From Acidobacteriota bacterium (GTDB lineage: Bacteria > Acidobacteriota > Terriglobia > Bryobacterales > UBA6623), in contig WGMB01000003.1 of assembly GCA_016125275.1 (NCBI GenBank), positions 1,091,896 through 1,155,895 of the forward strand: a DNA stretch of 64,000 nucleotides. The letters are read 5' to 3'. The notes under the pieces are model-generated. The model ran no database searches, was not told the origin of the DNA, and saw only the letters and a program-made list of their open reading frames with translations. Positions 51,928 through 60,281 of the stretch are shown here, piece after piece. Positions within the stretch are counted from its first letter, which is position 1, and every line of letters starts with the position of its first letter. Made by a program: the position numbers and the translations under genes.

Positions 51928-52761
51928 GTGCGGGTGCGCGTTGTTGCAATCCTGGCCGCCTACAACGAGGAGAAGATCCTGGGACGCGTCATCCGTTGGC
52001 TCGCCGAACAGGGCGTCGAGACGTATCTGATCGACAACGAATCCACGGACGGCACGCGAGCGGTGGCGGAAGGTCTTCGCGGCCAAGGCCTGATCGGCAT
52101 GGAAACCCTGGCCCGCCACGGCGACTTCCGGCTCAGCGAACAGCTCGGCGTGAAGGAGCGCCTCCACCACGAGCTCGGCGCCGACTGGTACATCCACCAT
52201 GACGCCGACGAGATCCGCCAAGCCCCGGAAGGCTTCGGGACCTTGCGCGAAGGGCTGGCGGCCGTCGACGCTGCCGGCTACAACGCCGTCGACTTTCATG
52301 AATTCGCCTTCCTGCCCACGTCGAAAGCGGACGATTTCGAGCATGAAGGCTTCATCGAAGCCATGCAGCACTACTGCTACATGGGGCGCACGACCGGCGC
52401 CAAGTACCGCATCAATGCCTGGAAGAACTTCGGGCAGGCGATCGACTTGGCTTCCACGGCGGGTCACCAAGTGCAGTTCGAGGGCCGAAAGGTCTTCCCC
52501 ACCAAGTTCATCCTGCGGCACTATCTGGCACTGAGCTACGCTCACGTGCTGCGCAAGTACTGCCACCGGCGGTTCAGCGAGGCGGAGGTTTCACGCGGCT
52601 GGTTCGGCACGCGGGCCACGCTGCGCGACGAGGAGGTGGACTTCCCCTCCGAGCACGAGATGAAACGGCTCGCGCCCGGGGCGGGCTGGGATCTCTCCGA
52701 TCCGTGGACCGACGAGCCGCTGTTCCGCAAGGCCAAGCCGCCGGCGCGGCGCGGCCGATAG
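51928..52761 (+). CDS. Glycosyltransferase family 2-like protein
   Basis: A 277-residue GT-A-fold protein: VVAILAAYNEEKILGRVIRWL, YLIDNESTDGTRAVAEGL and WYIHHDADEIRQAP with the D-x-D metal site (HDAD). The rest (KYRINAWKNFGQAIDLASTAGHQVQFEGRKVFPTKFILRHYLALSY) resembles the GT2 group that has a C-terminal His-containing acceptor region. GTG 51928 is used; no strong ribosome site is seen. It is followed 6 bases later by a nucleotidyltransferase-fold gene, forming the short plus-strand arm of the glycan locus. Confidence 0.82.
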   Translation: MRVRVVAILAAYNEEKILGRVIRWLAEQGVETYLIDNESTDGTRAVAEGLRGQGLIGMETLARHGDFRLSEQLGVKERLHHELGADWYIHHDADEIRQAPEGFGTLREGLAAVDAAGYNAVDFHEFAFLPTSKADDFEHEGFIEAMQHYCYMGRTTGAKYRINAWKNFGQAIDLASTAGHQVQFEGRKVFPTKFILRHYLALSYAHVLRKYCHRRFSEAEVSRGWFGTRATLRDEEVDFPSEHEMKRLAPGAGWDLSDPWTDEPLFRKAKPPARRGR

Positions 52762-52767
52762 GCGTCC

Positions 52768-53958
52768 ATGGCGTTCCAAGCGTTCAGCACGGCTGTCTAT
52801 CGCCTGGCGGGTCGCGCGATCGCGCGGGCGCTGGGATCGTTCGACTTCGTCGAAACGGTCTTCCTACGGCACACGGCGGCCACCGGCGAAGTCTCGCTGG
52901 GCCGCAGCGACATCGACTTCACGCTGGTCTTCTCCCGGCCGTTGACCCAGGAGCCCGAGGGGTTGTTGAAGCTGCTGCGCTGCCGTCAAGCTCTCAAGGC
53001 CGCGTTCCCTCTGTTGGGCGAGTGTGAGACCGGAACCCGCGAGGAGCTGCTGCGCTCCTACGGCGCCGACCCGTATCGGGCCTCGGTGGAGCGCCGGACG
53101 GCGCTCACGGTCTACGGGCCGCGGCTCGAAATCCCGGCCATTCCGATCCGTACCGAAGACGCGCTGGTCTGGCTGGTGATCTGGATGGCGCACTACGTTC
53201 CAGTGGCGATGCGGCAACGCTCTCGCCGCAACATGCGGAAGTTCGCGCTCGAGATGTGGAACGCGGCCCGAACCGCGACGGGCGATGTCGCCGAACCGTA
53301 CGCCTCGCGATCCCGGGCCGAGGCGGCTTGGCGCAACAGCGCCGGCGCGGCGTTTCCGCTCCGCTCGGACGACTCGGTGGAGCGGCTGTTCCAGGTTTGC
53401 CAGGAGATCGCAGTCGAGGCTCACGGCCGCCTTTGCGACCCGCTCGAGACCGAGGACATGCCGGCGCTGCACGCCGGGGCCGACCGTGAATGGGCGCTGG
53501 TTCCGCCCGGCCGCGAGATTCCACCGCGCCGAGAAGGGCTGGGGAGGGCGTTCAGCGGCAGCCCTGAGGCCCTGGACCTGTTTGTGCGGCACGTGAACCC
53601 GCGGATGTATCAGCAGTTGCCCGACTCGGTGAAGCGGCTGGGGATCAGGCCGCCCGGGCGGGCCGAGTGGCTGGCATTCAGCCGCCGTTTCGCCTGCGAC
53701 CCGCGGCTCCTGCGCCGGCCGGGCTTCATCGCGACGCCTGCTTCTTCCTACTACGCCTTCGAGCTGATTCGGCCGGGCCGGGAAGCGGCCCGTAGCCTGC
53801 GAGCCGGCGCCCTGCCAAGTTGGAATCCCCGGCGCGAAGAGGACCTCCGCGCCACGCCCCCCACCTTGCGGAGCTACTACACGAACCTGCTCCCGGGGCT
53901 CTACGAGGAGATCTCAGCGGCGTGGGACGATCTGGACGCCTGCGCCGGGCCGGCCTGA
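52768..53958 (+). CDS. Nucleotidyltransferase-fold protein
   Basis: A 396-residue protein. The N-terminal region shows the minimal nucleotidyltransferase signature in GSFDFVETVFLRHTAATGEVSLGRSDIDFTLVFS, with a S-D-x-D metal motif. A helical central part and a C-terminal half without clear motifs follow (YQQLPDSVKRLGIRPPGRAEW; RSYYTNLLPGLYEEISAAW). The target is unknown; position among glycosyltransferases suggests modification of a glycan intermediate or a regulator. Its last 45 bases overlap in antisense with the end of the minus-strand glycosyltransferase gene (53914). Confidence 0.65.
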   Translation: MAFQAFSTAVYRLAGRAIARALGSFDFVETVFLRHTAATGEVSLGRSDIDFTLVFSRPLTQEPEGLLKLLRCRQALKAAFPLLGECETGTREELLRSYGADPYRASVERRTALTVYGPRLEIPAIPIRTEDALVWLVIWMAHYVPVAMRQRSRRNMRKFALEMWNAARTATGDVAEPYASRSRAEAAWRNSAGAAFPLRSDDSVERLFQVCQEIAVEAHGRLCDPLETEDMPALHAGADREWALVPPGREIPPRREGLGRAFSGSPEALDLFVRHVNPRMYQQLPDSVKRLGIRPPGRAEWLAFSRRFACDPRLLRRPGFIATPASSYYAFELIRPGREAARSLRAGALPSWNPRREEDLRATPPTLRSYYTNLLPGLYEEISAAWDDLDACAGPA

Positions 53959-54837
53959 GAGTTGCTGCGCCATGGAGCGGTCGATTTCCACGACGCCCGC
54001 CTCCAAGTACCGTCGCGCCGCGTCTTCGTCCAGCGTCAGCCGGCTGTACTCTTGCTCGATCAGGCCCTGACGGTAGAGCGAGTACCAGCGGCGGACGTGC
54101 CAGCCGATGTGCGACGGGATCGAGCGATTGTTCTCCAAGCTGGTCCCGTGGTTGATGACCTTGGACAGGAACTCGGCGAAGGTGCGGACGGGGTAGTGGT
54201 AGACCTCGATCTCCGCCGTATCGACGGCCGGGCCGTCGTGCGCCGCGTCGTGATTGCCGTAGCCGATCGAGCGCAGGCCGGCGGTTCGGCACAGCACCTT
54301 CCGGCCGATGCCGGACATGGTGACGGGCCTCTCGCTAAGGGTCCAGGGCGGCGCGTGGAACTCGCTGTTGTCGAACGGCCGGACGACCCGGTAGACATTG
54401 TCGTAGAAGGCGTACCCGGGCGCCTCCACGGCCGCCCGCGAGGCGAGCATGTTGGCGCGAAAGCAGCGCAACACGGCTGCACCGGCGGGAACAGCGTCCT
54501 TCAGATCGCCGCGGACCGGCCGCCAGAGCTCGTCCGCGTCGCTGTTGACGATCCAGTCGGCGTCCAGCCGCTTGGAGGCGATCTCGGCCATGCGGTTCAC
54601 CCAAGCGTCCTGCCGCATGGTGTGCTCGGGTTCGTCGAGCAATACGATCTCGTAGTCGTCGCGGAGGCTCTCGAGGATCTCTCGGGTGCCGTCGATCGAG
54701 CCGTTGTCCGTGACGACGAAGCAGTCCACGCCCACGCTGCCGTGGAAGGCGATGTTCTGAGCGATCAGGCTTGCCTCATCGCGAACCAGCAAGGACATCG
54801 CCAACCGCTTGGGCCGGCTTTCGGGGCCGGCCGTCAC
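53914..54837 (-). CDS. Glycosyltransferase family 2-like protein
   Basis: A 307-residue GT2-type protein: LAMSLLVRDEASLIAQNIAFHGSVGVDCFVVTDNGSIDGTREIL and WIVNSDADELWRP (D-x-D site), then a long domain with RCFRANMLASRAAVEAPG and HNHGTSLENN-type acceptor loop (VINHGTSLENNRSIP). GTG 54837 overlaps the stop of the transporter gene as GTGA. It is the last gene of the minus-strand glycan operon. Its end overlaps the convergent nucleotidyltransferase-fold gene. Confidence 0.83.
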   Translation of the reverse strand: MTAGPESRPKRLAMSLLVRDEASLIAQNIAFHGSVGVDCFVVTDNGSIDGTREILESLRDDYEIVLLDEPEHTMRQDAWVNRMAEIASKRLDADWIVNSDADELWRPVRGDLKDAVPAGAAVLRCFRANMLASRAAVEAPGYAFYDNVYRVVRPFDNSEFHAPPWTLSERPVTMSGIGRKVLCRTAGLRSIGYGNHDAAHDGPAVDTAEIEVYHYPVRTFAEFLSKVINHGTSLENNRSIPSHIGWHVRRWYSLYRQGLIEQEYSRLTLDEDAARRYLEAGVVEIDRSMAQQLSGRPGAGVQIVPRR

Positions 54838-56042
54838 GCCAAACCCTCCTCGATCGGCTCGACCCGCAGCGTCGGCAGCAGCAGAGCCAGGGCGACCAGG
54901 TAGGCGCAGCCGCACAACACGATCGCCGGGGCGTAGCCGACAGCGTCGATCGTCTGGCCCGCCCCCAGGTTGAACAGCACGCCGCCCAGCCCTCCGACCG
55001 CGCCGGTCAACCCCACCGCTGTCGCAACCTGGGCGGCCGGGAACAGGTCGCTGCACAGCGCCATGTAGTTGGTCATCCAGAAGCCATGGGCGAACAGCAG
55101 AACGCTCAGCAACCCGATGGCCGACAAGGCGTCCCCTCCGACGATCGCCAGGATGGATGCGGGAGTCAGCAGAGCGGCGGCGATCATGGTCCTGCGGCGC
55201 GCGGCGACCAAGCTCCAGCCTCTCCGCAGCAACGCGGACGACAGGACGCCGGCCAGCACCGAAGCCGCGCCGAGCGATAGGAAAGGAATCCAGGTCAGCT
55301 CGCCGATCCTCTCGAGCGACGCCCCGTGTTCCTGGCTCAAGTACTGCGGAATCCAGAACATGTAGAAATAGAAGACCGGGTCGAAGCAGAAGCGGGCCAG
55401 CGCCAGCCGCCGCAGCGAGGGGTCCGCGAGCAGACCCCGCAACGATGTCGAAGATGGGGCCGCTCCCCGCGCGACCACTGGTGATTCCAGTCTACGAAAC
55501 AGAACAAACCAAGCCGCGGTCCACAAGGCTCCCACCACGCCGGTGAGCACGAAGGCTCCCCTCCAGCCCACGGTCAACGCGGTCCAGACAATCAGCGGAG
55601 GGGCTGCGACGGCGCCGAGAGCCGAGCCCGCCGTGGTCGCCAGTCCCATGCCCAGAGCTCTCTCGCGCGGCGGAAACCACTCCGCCACGCCCTTGGCCGC
55701 CCCGGGAAAGCCTCCACCCTCGCCGACGCCCAGCAGGAACCGGAAAAGTCCCAACTGCAGCGGACCGGTCGCCACGCAGTGCAACAGGCTGGCGAGGCTC
55801 CAGAAGCTCACCGCCAGCCCCATGCCGGCGCGCGTTCCGAGCGCGTCGATCAACCGGCCGCCCAGCAGAAACATCACGCCGTAGCTGAGCGTGAAGGCCG
55901 CGGTGACGTAGGAATACTCCGCGTTGCTCATGCCGAGCTCAGCGGTGATCGCCGGCGCAAGCACTGACAGTACTTGGCGGTCAAAAAAGTTGAGCGCCGA
56001 AGCCAGCAGCAGCAGCCCAGCGACCGCGTGACGCGGCCTCAA
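54834..56042 (-). CDS. MFS transporter (anion:cation symporter-like)
   Basis: A 402-residue transporter with twelve membrane helices. NFFDRQVLSVLAPAITAELGMSNAEYSYVTAAFTLSYGVMFLLGGRLID is the pattern of the ACS family (hexuronate, galactonate and similar organic anions); GVGEGGGFPGAAKGVAEWFPPRERALGMGL is the conserved helix 4-5 signature. TTG 56042 is taken as start: it overlaps the previous stop as TTGA and has AGGAG 7 bases upstream. It lies inside a glycosyltransferase operon, so it may import a sugar acid used by, or released from, the glycan. Confidence 0.85.
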   Translation of the reverse strand: MRPRHAVAGLLLLASALNFFDRQVLSVLAPAITAELGMSNAEYSYVTAAFTLSYGVMFLLGGRLIDALGTRAGMGLAVSFWSLASLLHCVATGPLQLGLFRFLLGVGEGGGFPGAAKGVAEWFPPRERALGMGLATTAGSALGAVAAPPLIVWTALTVGWRGAFVLTGVVGALWTAAWFVLFRRLESPVVARGAAPSSTSLRGLLADPSLRRLALARFCFDPVFYFYMFWIPQYLSQEHGASLERIGELTWIPFLSLGAASVLAGVLSSALLRRGWSLVAARRRTMIAAALLTPASILAIVGGDALSAIGLLSVLLFAHGFWMTNYMALCSDLFPAAQVATAVGLTGAVGGLGGVLFNLGAGQTIDAVGYAPAIVLCGCAYLVALALLLPTLRVEPIEEGLA

Positions 56043-56986
56043 GCCGGAGCTCCTGTGTCCGACGCCGAGGAGTCGTCCTCCCGCCGCGACGGAAAGTAGC
56101 GCGCCACGTAAGCGTGCAGCTCCGGCTTGGCGGAGGTCCAGCGCCAACAGCCTTCCTCGGTCAAGCCGATATCCGTCACGGGGTCAAAGTCGAAAGCGGC
56201 CATCTCCTGATGGCGCTCCCGGTAGCGGCGCCGCCCCGCCTCGCCGTGCCACAGGTGCAGGATGGGCAGGTCCAGATACCCGATCCGGCCCTGCACGTCG
56301 CGATGGAACGGCTCCGCCCAAGCCAGGTAGTGCCGGTGGCGGCGGTCGCTCATCCGCAGGGCTTCGCGGGGCCGCTCGAAACCACCCACGGCGGCGCAGA
56401 CCAGGGCCGCGTCGCCGCTGCCCAGAATGCAGGCGTCGTAGAACCCGTGGCGGCTCAGCAACTCCCGCCGAGCGGCCCAAGCCAGCCCCCAAGCTGTTCC
56501 GGCCACCGGAGCGGCCTCGGCGGAAAAATCATCCAGCGTCATCTCCCCGGTCGCAAGCTTCTTCGCCACGGCTGTTCCGAACAAGACCCGGTCGCCCTCG
56601 CGGGGGCGTTCCGGCCGCGCATCCGCGGACAGATTGTACTGGCTTGCATAGAGTTGAACCAGGGCGCGCTCCTCCAGAGCGCGCAGCGCCGCTTCCACCC
56701 ATCCGTCGGCCATCAAGACGTCACAGTCGAGCCAAGCGACCGCTTGACAGTCGTCCGGAAGCGCCTTCAAGGCCAGGTTGAGCAGGCGCTCCTTCTGGAA
56801 CATCACGTCCGCGCCGCGAACCTGGAGCAGCCGGTCCGCATCCCCCGGTCCCAGCTCGAAGCGGCCGTCGAAGGAGAGCTCGACGGCGACGAGCGGCACG
56901 GCCAGACGACGGCGAAAGAGCCTGTAGTTCGCCAGCCGGCTGCGGTAGCCGGCTGGGTTGAAGTAGCTGGTGACGGCGTACAACAT
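56039..56986 (-). CDS. Glycosyltransferase-like protein (paralogue A)
   Basis: A 315-residue protein with a GT-A-like start: YAVTSYFNPAGYRSRLANYRLFRRRLAVPLVAVEL, LQVRGADVMFQKERLLNLALKALPDD and AWLDCDVLM (candidate metal-binding Asp-x-Asp). Later HGFYDACILGSGDAALVCAAVGGF, LAWAEPFHRDVQGRIGYLDLPILHLWHGEAGRRRY and GCWRWTSAKPELH. It is a clear paralogue of the gene at 59265-60212. The family is present in other glycan loci, but I cannot name a defined activity. Stop overlaps the transporter TTG start. Confidence 0.78.
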   Translation of the reverse strand: MLYAVTSYFNPAGYRSRLANYRLFRRRLAVPLVAVELSFDGRFELGPGDADRLLQVRGADVMFQKERLLNLALKALPDDCQAVAWLDCDVLMADGWVEAALRALEERALVQLYASQYNLSADARPERPREGDRVLFGTAVAKKLATGEMTLDDFSAEAAPVAGTAWGLAWAARRELLSRHGFYDACILGSGDAALVCAAVGGFERPREALRMSDRRHRHYLAWAEPFHRDVQGRIGYLDLPILHLWHGEAGRRRYRERHQEMAAFDFDPVTDIGLTEEGCWRWTSAKPELHAYVARYFPSRREDDSSASDTGAPA

Positions 56987-56998
56987 CGGGCAACGGCC

Positions 56999-57802
56999 TC
57001 AGAGCGTCGTCTCGCTGAGCGATCCCCGCCAGCGCTCCACGTCGGCCCCGAGCGACCCAAGGAACAGCCCCCGTTTGTAGTTCGCGAAGCACAGCTCGCG
57101 ATTCCTCGCGTTCGACTCCTCTTGCGCCGTCCGCTCGTGGGTGAGGTGCACCGCGGCGCCGAGCGTCTTGCGCTGCAGGCCCAGCAGCAACTGCAACCGG
57201 ATCTGGAGGTCGTAGTCCTCGAAGCCCCAGCCCGTCAGGCGGGAGTTGAAGCCCTGGACCTCGAAGAAGTGGTCCCGCCGAACGACGATCATGCCGGGGC
57301 CGGTGCGCGATCCGTCGCTGGCCATGCGGAACTCCACCGTCGCGGTGCGGCCGGCGCGCGAAGTGATCTCGCGCCGCACCGCGTTGCAGGCGATCTCCGA
57401 GTTGGGGTCCCAGCGCCCGGGAACTTTCTCGGGCGCGGATTCGGTGATCCTCTCGATGCTGACGAAGCAGTGCTCGGCGCGGACTTCCGCCAGGGCCTGC
57501 TCCAGGAAATCAGGGGCCGGCGCGACATCAGCGTCCAGCACGAATAGGCACTCCCCTCGCGCCCGCGCTGCACCGAGATTCAGGCACTCGGACTTGTTGA
57601 ACTCGGTGGCGCCGCCCAGGCGCAGGAGCCGGATTCCGGTCCAGCCGTGGCCACGGACCAGCCGCTCGAGCGCGTCTGCGTCGCCTCCGCCGTTGACGAG
57701 CAACAGCTCCACGTCGTCGCGACGCAGCAAGGGCTCGTTGCGCTCGAGCGTCTCGGCCAACTCCGAGCGATCCTTCCAGGGCGTGAGGACGGACAACTTC
57801 AT
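56999..57802 (-). CDS. Glycosyltransferase family 2 (galactosyltransferase-N-like)
   Basis: A 267-residue protein: LSVLTPWKDRSELAETLERN, VELLLVNGGGDADALERL, EFNKSECLNLGAARARGECLFVLDADVAPAPDFLEQ (DAD metal site). Then MIVVRRDHFFEVQGFNSRLTGWGFEDYDLQIRLQ, the GWGxEDxD motif of galactosyltransferase-N and chondroitin-synthase-like enzymes. It likely transfers a hexose from UDP-sugar. It starts with ATG 57802, 9 bases after the stop of the upstream GT2 gene. Confidence 0.87.
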   Translation of the reverse strand: MKLSVLTPWKDRSELAETLERNEPLLRRDDVELLLVNGGGDADALERLVRGHGWTGIRLLRLGGATEFNKSECLNLGAARARGECLFVLDADVAPAPDFLEQALAEVRAEHCFVSIERITESAPEKVPGRWDPNSEIACNAVRREITSRAGRTATVEFRMASDGSRTGPGMIVVRRDHFFEVQGFNSRLTGWGFEDYDLQIRLQLLLGLQRKTLGAAVHLTHERTAQEESNARNRELCFANYKRGLFLGSLGADVERWRGSLSETTL

Positions 57803-57811
57803 CGATGGTCT

Positions 57812-58783
57812 CTAGGCGGGAGTCTTCAAGTAGCGGCTCTCGGCCCGCCCCGCGGCGGTCAGGCGCTGCAGCCGGCCCAGGACTTCCGACGACAGACGCG
57901 CACGCCACGGCTCCGTCCGCCCGTACTTGCGCAATAGGCGGAAGCCCAGCGCGGCCCAGCCGTGGTCGCCTTCGCGGCGTCGCTCGTATACAGCCTCGCG
58001 CAGCGTCTCCAACGTCCACATCCGCAGCCTCTCGTACTCGCCAGCGGTCATGCGGTGTCGGACGCGGTTCAGCAATCGCATCCGGCTGACGGCTTCGTAC
58101 ATCTTCCAACGCTCACGGCGGCCATGGGTGATCTGCTGCGGGTGTTGACGGTGCAGGGCCAGCACCTTCGGGATATAGAGGGCTTCATGGTCGAACAGGA
58201 TATCGAGCCAGAGAGCGTAGTCGGCCGAGATCTGGATGTCCTCGTGGAAAACGTAAGGCGGCAGCGCGCTGCGCCGGACCATCGCCGTCAGGGCGCCGAT
58301 GCCGTTCTTACGGAACTCCGCCTCGAAGCAGCTTCCCTGATAGGGATTCTCTTCATCGCGAACCAGCGCCAGCCCAAGCCCTTCGGCGTGTAGGCGCTGG
58401 TAGCCCGTGTGGCAAAGGCCGGCCCGCGGGTTCGCCTCCAGCAGTTCCACCTGCGCGGCGACCTTGCCGGGCAACCAAAGGTCGTCGTGGTCCAGAAAGG
58501 CGACGTAAACGCCGCGGCTGGCCGCGACGGCCGCGTTGCGAGCCGGATTCTCGCCCCGGTGGGGCAATCGCAGCCGCCGGATGCGGTCGCCGAAGCCGTC
58601 CAGGACCCGCGGCGTATCGTCCGTGCTGCCGTCGTCGGCGACGATCACCTCCAAGCGGGGATAGTCCTGCGACAGGGCGGACTCGATGGTCTCGGCAATG
58701 TACCGAGAGCCGTTGTAGGTGGGCGTAATCACGCTCACCAAAGGCGCGGCGTCCGCGCTGCGCTCGGGCGGAGGGGGGATCAC
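57812..58783 (-). CDS. Glycosyltransferase family 2
   Basis: A 323-residue GT2 enzyme with a classical start: LVSVITPTYNGSRYIAETIESALSQDYPRLEVIVADDGSTDDTPRVL, PARNAAVAASRGVYVAFLDHDDLWLPGKV (DHDD site) and a typical acceptor segment (RRSALPPYVFHEDIQISADYALWLDILFDH). The C-terminal part is helical and basic. GTG 58783 overlaps the stop of the methyltransferase gene (GTGA). Sugar and acceptor unknown. Confidence 0.9.
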   Translation of the reverse strand: MIPPPPERSADAAPLVSVITPTYNGSRYIAETIESALSQDYPRLEVIVADDGSTDDTPRVLDGFGDRIRRLRLPHRGENPARNAAVAASRGVYVAFLDHDDLWLPGKVAAQVELLEANPRAGLCHTGYQRLHAEGLGLALVRDEENPYQGSCFEAEFRKNGIGALTAMVRRSALPPYVFHEDIQISADYALWLDILFDHEALYIPKVLALHRQHPQQITHGRRERWKMYEAVSRMRLLNRVRHRMTAGEYERLRMWTLETLREAVYERRREGDHGWAALGFRLLRKYGRTEPWRARLSSEVLGRLQRLTAAGRAESRYLKTPA

Positions 58784-59268
58784 GACGGCTGCGTCCGCGG
58801 TCGCGCCGTGCAGACGAACTTCAGGAAGGCCTCGGCGTCGGGATTGCCGTACTCCTCGATGGCGACATCGAAATTGGCCGTGATGCCGTAGAGCTTGGGC
58901 CACTGCCGGTCCTGGTTCCAGTACAGCGCCGAGCGCGGCACGAACGCCCGCTCGTGGGTGGGGTCCTGCCAGCCGGCTTGCGAGCGCGCGTCGGGAACGA
59001 TGATCGTGGCGACCGCGCCCGGCTTGAGCACGCGGTAGAACTCGTTGAGCACGAAGATGAAGTCCTCGCTCGGCCCGATGTGCTCGAGGACGTTGTCACA
59101 GTAGATCTCATCCACGCTGGCGTCGTCGAAGGGCAATCCACGGGTGATGTCCCGGACGATGTGGGCGGCCGGCGTCGCCACCTTGTCGATGCCGATCCAG
59201 CCGTCCCGCACTTGGTTGCCGCAGCCGATGTTGAGCCGGCGCGGCGCGGCCTTCCCCTCACTGTTCAT
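58780..59268 (-). CDS. SAM-dependent methyltransferase of the glycan locus
   Basis: A 162-residue methyltransferase: RRLNIGCGNQVRDGWIGIDKV (SAM motif I), HIVRDITRGLPFDDASVDEIYCDNVLEHI and YRVLKPGAVATIIVPDARSQAG. The short length and the LPFDDASVDEIYCDNVLEHI-type motif are common in glycan-associated methyltransferases, which cap sugars or modify lipid-linked intermediates. It overlaps both neighbouring genes by 4 bases. The GC-rich end (TARPRTQPS) adds nothing known. Confidence 0.85.
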   Translation of the reverse strand: MNSEGKAAPRRLNIGCGNQVRDGWIGIDKVATPAAHIVRDITRGLPFDDASVDEIYCDNVLEHIGPSEDFIFVLNEFYRVLKPGAVATIIVPDARSQAGWQDPTHERAFVPRSALYWNQDRQWPKLYGITANFDVAIEEYGNPDAEAFLKFVCTARPRTQPS

Positions 59269-60212
59269 TGCTGTTGCACGGGCTCCTCCGCCGGCGCCCC
59301 GTCCTCCATCCGCTGGTCAAAGTATCGTCGCACGCGCTCGTGGAGCGCAGGCTTCTCCGAAGCCCACTTCCAGCAGCCGCCGCCGTCGATCGCGATATCA
59401 CGGCAAGGGTCGAAGTCGGCCAGAATCTCGTCGCGGGTCGTGTAGCGCCGCCGCGCGAACTCTCCGTGCCAGAGGTGGTAGAGCCGCCCTTCCACATGGC
59501 CGATCGAGCCCGCCACACTGCCGAAGAACGGCCGAGCCCAACCCAGGTAGTGCTCCGACCGGCGTGCGTTCATCTGCAGCGACTGCTGCGCCGAGCCGAA
59601 CGCGCCCAGTCCCGCGGACACCATCGCGCGGTCGCCGCCGCCCACGATGCAGGCGTCGTAGAACCCGTGGCGATCGAGGATCTCGCGCCGCGCCGCCCAA
59701 CCAGCCCCGATCGACAGTCCCATCCGGCTGAGATCGTCCACCGAGAGGTTGGACCGATCCACCGCCCCGGCTTCGATCGCGGAGCCCACCGAGCGACTGA
59801 CGCGACACTTGGGAGCCGACTCGAGCTGGTCGTCGCTCGCCGCCGTGGCTAGGTCGTGGCGCTCAGAAAAGACTTGCGCCAACGGAAAACGGTCCAGGAC
59901 GGCCAGCGTCCTGCCGGCCCAGTCGTCGCGTTCGAAGATGACATCGGCGTCGACCCAGGCCACGCCGTCGCAGTCCCTCGGCAGCACCTCGAGGGCGAGG
60001 TTGAGCAGCCGTTCCTTCTGCCAGAGCACGTCCCCGCCCTGCACCTGGAGGAGGATATCGGCGGCGCCCTCGGTCAGCTCGAATCGGCCGTCGAAGGAGG
60101 CCTCCACCGTCGCCAGGGGCGCCTGCAACCGGCGCCGAAAAGCCGCATAGTTCGACCGGCGTCGCCGGTACCCAGCCGGGTTGAAATAGGACGAGATCAC
60201 CCAGAGCCCCAT
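59265..60212 (-). CDS. Glycosyltransferase-like protein (paralogue B)
   Basis: A 315-residue paralogue of 56039-56986: WVISSYFNPAGYRRRRSNYAAFRRRLQAPLATVEA, LQVQGGDVLWQKERLLNLALEVLPRD, AWVDADVIFERDDW (candidate DAD), HGFYDACIVGGGDRAMVSAGLGAF, YLGWARPFFGSVAGSIGHVEGRLYHLWHGEFARRRY and GCWKWASEKPALHERVRRYF. First gene of the minus-strand glycan operon, with a possible -10 TACAAT at 60233-60228. Two diverged copies in one operon suggest two successive similar sugar-transfer steps. Confidence 0.78.
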   Translation of the reverse strand: MGLWVISSYFNPAGYRRRRSNYAAFRRRLQAPLATVEASFDGRFELTEGAADILLQVQGGDVLWQKERLLNLALEVLPRDCDGVAWVDADVIFERDDWAGRTLAVLDRFPLAQVFSERHDLATAASDDQLESAPKCRVSRSVGSAIEAGAVDRSNLSVDDLSRMGLSIGAGWAARREILDRHGFYDACIVGGGDRAMVSAGLGAFGSAQQSLQMNARRSEHYLGWARPFFGSVAGSIGHVEGRLYHLWHGEFARRRYTTRDEILADFDPCRDIAIDGGGCWKWASEKPALHERVRRYFDQRMEDGAPAEEPVQQQ

Positions 60213-60227
60213 TGTCAGCGTCTCTCG

Positions 60228-60233
60228 ATTGTA
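60228..60233 (-). promoter_or_regulatory. Possible -10 element of the glycan operon
   Basis: Minus-strand TACAAT ends 15 bases before ATG 60212. No good -35 is apparent. It is the only obvious promoter-like hexamer upstream of the operon. Confidence 0.35.
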
Positions 60234-60281
60234 ACGATCGGCCGTTTCGGACAGAGGCTGTTGAGGGCGGGTTGCGCGAGG

